Positions 57,201 through 64,000 of a stretch of 64,000 bases of DNA are shown piece by piece (position 1 is the stretch's first letter; each line of letters starts with the position of its first letter). Both the position numbers and the translations under genes were made by a program. The DNA is taken from NCBI RefSeq assembly GCF_007655135.1, contig NC_045130.1, forward strand, positions 13,392,001 to 13,456,000, read 5' to 3'. Below the pieces are notes generated by a model. It had not been told where the DNA came from and did not search any database. It worked only from the letters and a program-made list of their open reading frames with translations. The DNA is from Punica granatum (Eukaryota; Streptophyta; Magnoliopsida; Myrtales; Lythraceae).

Positions 57201-60200
57201 ATCCTCATAAATTTTATCTGATGATATTACATTACAATCGTATGCCTTTCGAAAACGGTTCTTATTTTTTTAGTGTGTACTCTAGTATTCAGAACTCAAT
57301 GAGATCTGATTAATCCAATCGAGAGATCAAGTATTAAAGGTTATTCTCCCTCCCAACAATAAGTGCACTTCTCGGGGTTCGAACTTATATTCTCCTCTTT
57401 ACGGGAGTGAACTGATTACTACTCAATCAATACTTTTGTTGGTAAAAAAAAACGGTTCTTTAGTTCCTTCATTCTTATCTATCTATTTCTATATCTATAC
57501 CCATAAACTAAAGGAAAGTTCTAAATGTGAAGACACGTGTCCATCAATTATTGGTTAATTCACATTTTCTTTTTGTTTTTATCAAATGCTTCCCCCCATC
57601 GTTTTTCATCTTCATATAAGTCCTAACTTCCCAGCAAATATTTTTCCTTTCAAAAGTTCCCCAAAATTCTAGTAAATAAAAAAAAAGAACATTTTTAGTG
57701 CTTTACTCAATAAGCTATTATAGTTTTATACAAGCATAATCTACATTAATTTGAATGTTGTTTGTTTCCATATTTTCTTTAACTTTCTATTTATTCTTAA
57801 GAATATTTTTAATCCATTCAACCTTTCTTAATCCTCAACTGCCATAATATAGTTCCCATATAATTTGAGTTATGAAGGAATATTAGTGCAGTTCATATTA
57901 GAAATTATGGCAAATTACAAAAAAAATCGAAATTTTGTAAAAAGTCTCAGTTTTGTCATAAATTTTGTTTTGTAACAAAAAAAATCATAAGTTTTCTAAA
58001 ATGTCTCAAAAATGACCTCCGTTATAACTTCCGTCAATTTTTGCTGCTGATGGTGGGTCCCTTTAACAGTCCACGTAGGTCACACGTAGGCAAAAATTGA
58101 CGGAAGTTATAACGGAGGTCATTTTTGAGACATTTTAGAAAACTTATGGTTTTTTCTGTTACAAAACAAAATTTAGGATAAAATTGAGACATTTTACAAA
58201 ATTTGAGTTTTTTTTGTAATTTACCCTAGAAATTATTAAATAGAGCATATATTTAAGAAAGTTAAAACAATTTCAAATTGAAGATAATTTAACGAGTTTC
58301 AGAAATTGTTTTATCATGAGATTAATCCACAGCAAAGTGCGGGAATTTTTTCTAGTACACATATATAGAAGAACAGTGTGCTTTTGAATGATCATAAATA
58401 CTATAAGTGAAAAAGGCTTTGCTCCCTATCCTTTATACTTTTTCTTTTTAATCGTTTCCTTGTGGTAAATATCGTCCTCAAACTTTTCCGGTTAAGGCAG
58501 CTTTGGTCCTCTTGTTATTTTTACATCAAATGAGAATGAGATGGCAATTAATTTAAATAAAAAATAATTTTTTTAGTTGTGATGCTATATCTTATATTTA
58601 TAATGGGCTTATACAAGTTCGAGCCATGTCCAACCTAAAAACCTATAATTGATGGCTAATAAAGGCACACGAGTAATCCCACCGCCCTTTACTAGTTAAT
58701 ATAATTTCTATTTTATTATACTAAACTCATGAACTTTTTTTGTAATAAAAAAAACTATAATTGATTGGATAATACATAATGACTGTTGTGCTTGTTTCTT
58801 CCTAGACGAAGCCACTGGACATGGGGCGAGTACTCCGGAGGATCATAACATATTGTTCGTTCTTGGAGACTCCCCATTTGATGCGGGTAACAATCTGTAC
58901 CTGAACGAGTCGAATTATCCAGTAGCTAGCTACCCTTACGGATACACCTATTTCTCCAATGCTACTGGAAGAGTATGTGACGGCCGGATATTGCCAGATT
59001 TCATTGGTAAGTATGAATATCCTTATATAATTTGACAAATGTAAGCCAGCAGTTAATTTATTGCAATTAAGGCACATGATGCCAAACTTTCACTAATAAG
59101 TGATGAGGTTAATTTTTTGTCAATTTTTATCAGTTCTTGTTGACATTTATATAGCCGCTCATACCCTTTAATCATCAAAGGATATGAAAACTATCAAATA
59201 TTTAATAATAAAAAAAGAAAAGAACCAAATATTATTTGAAGTTTGAAAGATATCATACCATCATAATCGGTAAAGACAACTGTCAGTGGCTTACCAACTA
59301 GATTCTTTGAGGAGAATGTCGGGTGGTCAGTGGGGAGCCCCACTTACCCCGTAAAAATAAAATTTGAAAAATAGGTTCGTTTTTTTTATATAATCCAGAC
59401 TAGATCATATACCCATGGCAGATTTCTTGGAGATAAAATTATAGTGCCACTAACATACCAGTTAGTTTTTATTTGATAAGACATATATGTTATATCTGAG
59501 ATCATTCTCTTCAAACAACAATTTTGTGAGTGAATAATTTTGTATAAACCCGGATTAACTGTGCTTATGTATGTCACATTGAGTTACTAAATGGGAATTC
59601 TTGACCTTAAAATATAATATATTTAATTTTTTTGCCTAAAATTTTATATTTCACAACTTTTTCTGTTGTTCAACAGAAACCAATGTATATATAGTTTTAT
59701 ATTTCTCTCTTTTTGTTATAAATACACATCTTGAAAGGTCGTTTGTACCTCCCATCGAGCTCATCTTCACTGTTTTACCTATTAATATTTAATTTAATAG
59801 GTGGTATTCAAAATTGTACTCGTAGATATCAAAGTGTTCCAAAAATTATAAATATTGATAGTAAAAGTTATATTTTGAAAAATTAGGTGGCTTCTCTTAG
59901 CGATATTCGTAGTAGTCCATCGTAAATGAGATATTTTTTTAGTATAAATTACATCTCCTATTTAGTTATCATGTGCTTTTATTTTTCAGCATCTTAAATG
60001 GAATGGTTATTTTCATAGATTAGATACATTATATGACAAAGTAATGTCAAATGCTATTAAAGATTATTTATGTTCTTTGTTCACTTCTCGAACGTAGGTG
60101 CGAATATTCCCTAGTTAGTCATTAAAGGTGTAAGAATTGCCCCACTAAAATTTAATATTTACATATTTTAGCTGCTTTTCTAAAGTAAATAATTGCAAAA

Positions 60201-62842
60201 TTTTAGCGCTAATTTGGATGCATGAAGCTTAATAATAATGATAATTATTTAAAAGAGGCAGCATCCAAAAACTAAAATTAAATATCTTACCAATATCTGT
60301 ACTTTTATATTTAAACTATAATAAAAAAGAGGGGTATCATCATTCTTAATTTTTTTGAAAATTCAAAAAATAGTATTATAAAATTACGGAATTATTCATT
60401 TCAGAAAGTAAATTTAACCAAGTAAAAAAAATTGAATATTTGAATAGTTAAACATAGTACTCTCTTTATTTTTCTTTCCTAAGATCTCTTCTACTATTAA
60501 CACCCCCCCCCCCCCGTTACCAGTCATCAGAATTGGAGATTTTCCTGCCAAAACCAAGGATTTGAAAGGAAATTGACATATCTGTGGCAATATAAATTCA
60601 AGGACTACTAAAACTAATTTTGTAGTTTTTGGTTACAAATGAAACCCATGAATTTAGTACAATAAAATAAAAATCCTAATAGCTAATGATGGGCACTAAT
60701 AGAGTTACTAGACGAGGATGTGTGTCATTGCATTACACCATCTTTGATAACTAACTTCATAATTGTTTCATTAATTATGAAAACGATAATGAAAATATGT
60801 AATCAAATGTTACCATAAATATATAAAATTATTGTTCCATTCCTTTATTTAGTAAATTTAGTGGAATTACTTTAACTAGTAAAGTATAATATAGTGCACA
60901 TTACATATGTAGGCTTTTTAGATTAGAGAGGGGCGGCGAGTCTCCCATTTAATTATAACCGATGTTCCAATTTGCAGCGGAGTACGCGAATCTGCCTTTG
61001 ATTCCGCCATCGCTGCAACCTGGGGGTGACTTCTATTATGGGGCCAACTTCGCCTCATCAGGAGCCGCGGTTTTGGATTCTGATGGCTCTAGTGGCCTGC
61101 ATGTAGTAAGCATCTAATTCAGATCTGCCTTTCCATAATTCTTTTCATTCCGATGATACTTTTACAGGGCTTTTGAAGTTTTTCCTATTCATCAAGTCCA
61201 TTCTTTAGATAATCTCTATTATCCCTTGTAAAGAAGCTTTGCCATTTGAAACCAAATATCGAGGGTTCTCGCCTTTATTAAGGAAGCAAATAGCAATATT
61301 GGTGGTAGTACTCTGTTCATTGCATTGGTTTCACTTTGATCAATCTTGGGGTTGATCTCTTTCTTTTGTTTATACTTCTTAGCTCAATCTTAAAGGCCAG
61401 GTGATCCAATTTAAAGAACTGGTAGCAAAGTGGAATGAGACACTGGGTGCTGATACAACAAGACAAGTATTGGCCAAGGCTGTCTACCTTTTCAGTTTTG
61501 GGGGCAATGACTATCACAACTATTACGAAAAATTCTACGATGAAGATAGCAGCCCGACTCCTTTGGAACAGGAACAGTTCGTGAAATATATAGTCGGCAA
61601 CACAACAGATGCACTCATCGTATGTAGGATACACTTTTGAAACCAAAGGAGAATATTTCTTTCACAAATTGTTTTAGTTACTGATATGATTCATACTAGT
61701 TAACCATTAACTGTCGCCTGGCTTATGCAGGAGATGTACGAACTAGGAGCGCGAAAAATTGCATTCCAGAACGTCGGGCCTATGGGTTGCCTTCCAGAGT
61801 GCAAAACACAATTTCCCAAATTTAATGGTAGTTGCATTCCGGACCTGCTCTCAATGCCGACGTTAAGCAACAAGGAACTGAATAAGACTCTCACGGATTT
61901 GGCTGAACGTTTAGAAGGATTCAAGTTCTCCATCTTTGACTACTTCATCGCCCTTATGGATAGAATAGAGAACCCTTCCGAGTACGGTAAGTCTATTACA
62001 GGCCCTCATTTAGGTGATTGTTATATTGAGCAATGTGAAGATTTTAAGATATTTGTGTTTAGTTTTAGAGTTAAGTAGAGTTAAGTTTTGGTTTTAATTT
62101 GTTTGTAATAACTGTGTTGTTGAATTATAAGAAAAAAGTATGAAAAAGTAATGACTAATTGAGATAAAGTAATGATTGTATTGTTGAATTGTGGAAAAAA
62201 TAATGAATAGCTAAGAGAATGGTAAAAAAATGAAGAAAAAAAGAAAACTAATAATTGTGTTTTTGAATTGAAGATGAGTGGAGTTAAGTAGAGTGGAGGC
62301 AGATTATAAAATGTTTGTATTTGATTTTAGAGTTAAGTAGAGTTGAATTTTAGTTTTAATTGGTTTGTAATGATTATTTTGTTGAATTATGAGAAAAAGT
62401 GTTAAAAGTAATGAATAATTGTGTTGTTGAATTGAAGATAAGTGAAGTAGAATTAAAAAAAATTAACAACCAAACGGCCAGGCACGCAGTGTGGTTTACT
62501 TTTTATGACTATATATACTCCTCCTTGGGCTTATGCGAAAATGTCATGATGAGTCTTGTTTTGATACCATTCATGTAAATATCTTGAGATAACAAATGTG
62601 CCTTATTTATCTCACTATCTTATTTATCTTCCCATGATACGTACTTAGGTTTCGTGTACGGGTCGACAGAGTGCTATTCTGACGGTAACTTGTGCGAGTA
62701 TCCCAGCGCCTATGTATTCTTTGACGAGGGACACACAACCCAGTGCGCCAATGAGCAATTAGCCAAGCTCTTCTGGGAGGGGGACCTTTCAGTTACCAGT
62801 CCTTATAACATGAAGCAACTATTTGAAGAAAGCAAGGGTTGA
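54247..62842 (+). CDS. GDSL esterase/lipase, gene B (six exons)
   Basis: Exons 54247-54435, 58806-59006, 60978-61105, 61401-61619, 61731-61986 and 62649-62842. All six have exactly the lengths of gene A and equivalent splice sites. No stop or frameshift lies inside an exon. The signal peptide is identical. Block I reads VLGDSPFDAGNN, with Pro where the family has Leu after the nucleophile Ser. GANFASSGA, FGGNDY and FFDEGHTT keep the other active-site residues. The exon 1/exon 2 phase mismatch is the same as in gene A, which argues for a shared unseen splice arrangement rather than a fresh mutation. It is a secreted esterase/lipase by family. Whether the GDSP form is active is open. Confidence 0.83.
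54484..54974. mobile_element. 491-bp TIR insertion in intron 1 of gene B
   Basis: Perfect 19-bp ends GTAAAATATCCATTGGGCC and its inverse (54956-54974). AAATATCCATTGGGCCTATA also occurs as a direct copy just inside the right end (54929-54948), so that end is itself a hairpin. CATATT flanks it on both sides (54478-54483, 54976-54981), with one base uncertain. Copy A has the empty site near 2070-2080. It carries ACGTG motifs and no gene. Family not recognised. Confidence 0.75.
57235..57741 (-). mobile_element. 507-bp insertion in intron 1 of gene B, possible SINE
   Basis: Absent from copy A and flanked by TACATTA (57228-57234 and 57742-57748). On the minus strand AAGTTCGAACCCCGAGAAG (57371-57389) looks like a pol III B box. 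About 35 bp upstream is GAGTAGTAATCAGTTCACTC, which could be an A box. The ends are not inverted repeats. A tRNA-type SINE, perhaps with extra sequence, is a guess. Confidence 0.4.
57908..58226. mobile_element. Mutator-like foldback MITE, 319 bp, second family
   Basis: Ends TGGCAAATTACAAAAAA and inverse TTTTTTGTAATTTACCC. The arms pair for most of their length, with GACGGAAGTTATAACGGAGG opposite its inverse. The 9-bp target duplication is TAGAAATTA (57899-57907, 58227-58235). Copy A has no element at the matching site (about 5157-5172). Confidence 0.9.
62048..62482. mobile_element. AT-rich MITE-like insertion in intron 5 of gene B
   Basis: Not in copy A. TTTAGAGTTAAGTAGAGTT appears twice, about 265 bp apart (near 62060 and 62327), as does TTGTGTTGTTGAATT. 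It ends AACCAAACGGCC, typical of MITE ends. Similar motifs occur at 11347-11475. About 38 bp of intron around the site differ from copy A. Confidence 0.55.
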
Positions 62843-63350
62843 AATTTAAGTACTTGCAGTATGTAGCTTCTGTGTTTTGCACCCCTTGGATTCGGCCTCT
62901 TTTTCTCACTGAAAAAAATTGAAGTACTTAATTCATATAATAAGTGAACAATTGAAAATTGTAACTCTTTTGGTTTGGTGAAGTAAAATTTCAAGAGATA
63001 AAAATTTGAAGATACTAGCTTTTTGTCAGTGCAGTTCATGTATTTTTGTCTTTTACAATATTTTTGTTTCAGTTCTATAGCTTTAATAATGCCACAGCAC
63101 GTGCATTACATATGCCACACATGTATCGGCTATTTATGTTTTATTATTTATTTAGTCACATATTTTAGATTCCATTAGTAAAAGTCATTGATATAACTTA
63201 CTTAGGCAACCATTTATGTTCAATATCACTACAATATCTTCTCGCATAACAAAATGTACTTATTTTCCATCATGGACATGGTCAACAATATACAATAAAA
63301 CTTTTCTTTCTAGATGGGTTATATATAATAAACCTTGCAAGAAAACAAAA

Positions 63351-63608
63351 CTAAGCCAGCACTATTGGATCAATATGTTCAGGATCTTCAAAAATGTCAT
63401 ACACTATGATCCTCCCCACAACACGGTTTACATCGATAAGCTTGTCATTCCTACCTTCTTGTTGCTCTTCGAAGAAGTTCTTCACAACCTCGATGTCCAC
63501 TTTGGTCATCTCATATGGGTTTGACACTTGAATGGAAAGATAATGTTTCTGATAACGTAAGATTTTACTACTGCGCGGACCTGGATTCAGCACTCGAGAC
63601 CTTATCAA
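63351..63608 (-). other. Antisense ORF of 85 codons, unknown (copy B)
   Basis: Open minus frame with VVKNFFEEQQEGRNDK, VNRVVGRIIVYDIFEDPEH and stop TAG at 63351. It has coding-like composition but no recognised domain. The counterpart in copy A is partly preserved (10142-10300). It could be the 3' end of a neighbouring gene, a gene fragment or part of a repeat. Confidence 0.3.
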
Positions 63609-63650
63609 TATGCAATGGGAGTCGCCACTACTTGTTTAAGGTCATTGGAG

Positions 63651-64000
63651 TTGGGAATTGGTGTATATCCTAGAGACAATATGTCATCAGTTCTGTAATA
63701 TGATATGTATTTCATTATAATAAGAGGTATTTTTGTTATTGTGTGGATTGTGCTGAATATGATTTTACACAATAATGTCATTGGAATAGTAGGTTCAATA
63801 GGCATCAAGTGTGACTTGATTATGATATCCTATAATTACTGAACATTATTCATAAATGTCCCTAGTCAAAATATTATCATTAATTAGGACAACGATAATA
63901 CGGTTAGACTAGTGTGGGTATTGATTAATGACCAAATCTCACTGGTCATAGATGTGGAGACATCAAGTCACACCGCATGCATACATTAAGAGTAATGTGT
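63651..64000. other. Unclassified repeat-like sequence at the window end
   Basis: Beyond the duplicated unit. AT-rich, no gene. It has the look of LTR or leader sequence of another retroelement running out of the window, but no end motif can be fixed. Confidence 0.3.

Larger units (their letters stand above)
52872..63650 (+). repeat. Segmental duplication, unit B (carries GDSL gene B)
   Basis: Direct repeat of 1237-10435, longer because of private insertions at 53094-53819, 54484-54974, 57235-57741, 57908-58226 and 62048-62482. It lacks the two foldback MITEs of unit A. Confidence 0.93.

Noticed and set aside
12..64000. Possible endogenous pararetrovirus or other viral insertion, suggested by RT and protease motifs
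   Set aside because: Both elements have LTRs, integrase with zinc and DDE motifs, target duplications and Ogre-type ORF1. No movement or envelope gene was seen.

Overview
The window is nuclear DNA of a flowering plant, probably a eudicot. The genes have introns with GT..AG borders, the flanks are AT-rich and crowded with small transposons, and about 62% of the window is a nested pair of very long Ty3/gypsy LTR retrotransposons of the Tat/Ogre type. I cannot name the species. No bacterial genes, rRNA, tRNA or CRISPR array were seen.

Layout. (1) 1-10440: flank plus gene A, a six-exon secreted GDSL esterase/lipase (1837-9312, + strand). (2) 10440-13037: decayed repeat DNA, including remnants of Ogre-like LTRs. 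(3) 13038-52581: element 1, a complete + strand Ogre-like retrotransposon (LTRs 13038-16196 and 49436-52581, target duplication ATGAC). Its gag is interrupted by element 2 (20432-41613, - strand, about 5.0-kb LTRs, target duplication CCCGA). (4) 52872-63650: a second copy of the GDSL unit with gene B (54247-62842). It is in direct orientation, and its exons 1-6 have the same lengths as in gene A. (5) 63651-64000: unclassified repeat-like sequence.

The two GDSL units descend from one segmental duplication. Each has since gained its own small transposons, and the other copy often preserves the empty site. That gives a clean record of 9-bp-duplication (Mutator-like) MITEs and other insertions. 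Both genes keep the Ser, Gly, Asn and Asp/His family blocks, but gene B reads GDSP instead of GDSL. In both copies exon 1 and exon 2 do not join in phase as drawn.

The two retroelements have the same order: LTR, primer site, ORF1, gag, protease, a short intron, reverse transcriptase, RNase H, a second (archaeal-type) RNase H, integrase, a long repeat-filled 3' UTR, polypurine tract, LTR. Both are inactivated, mostly by stop codons of the C-to-T or G-to-A kind. Three features stand out. A 155-169 bp intron sits between protease and RT at the same place in both and keeps the frame. Five ordered hairpins lie just after integrase in both, with paired substitutions, nearly all followed by a CAAAA-type tail. 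Finally, each carries an unrelated tandem array further into the 3' UTR; in element 1 it is about 39 copies of a 29-bp unit whose core is itself a small inverted repeat.
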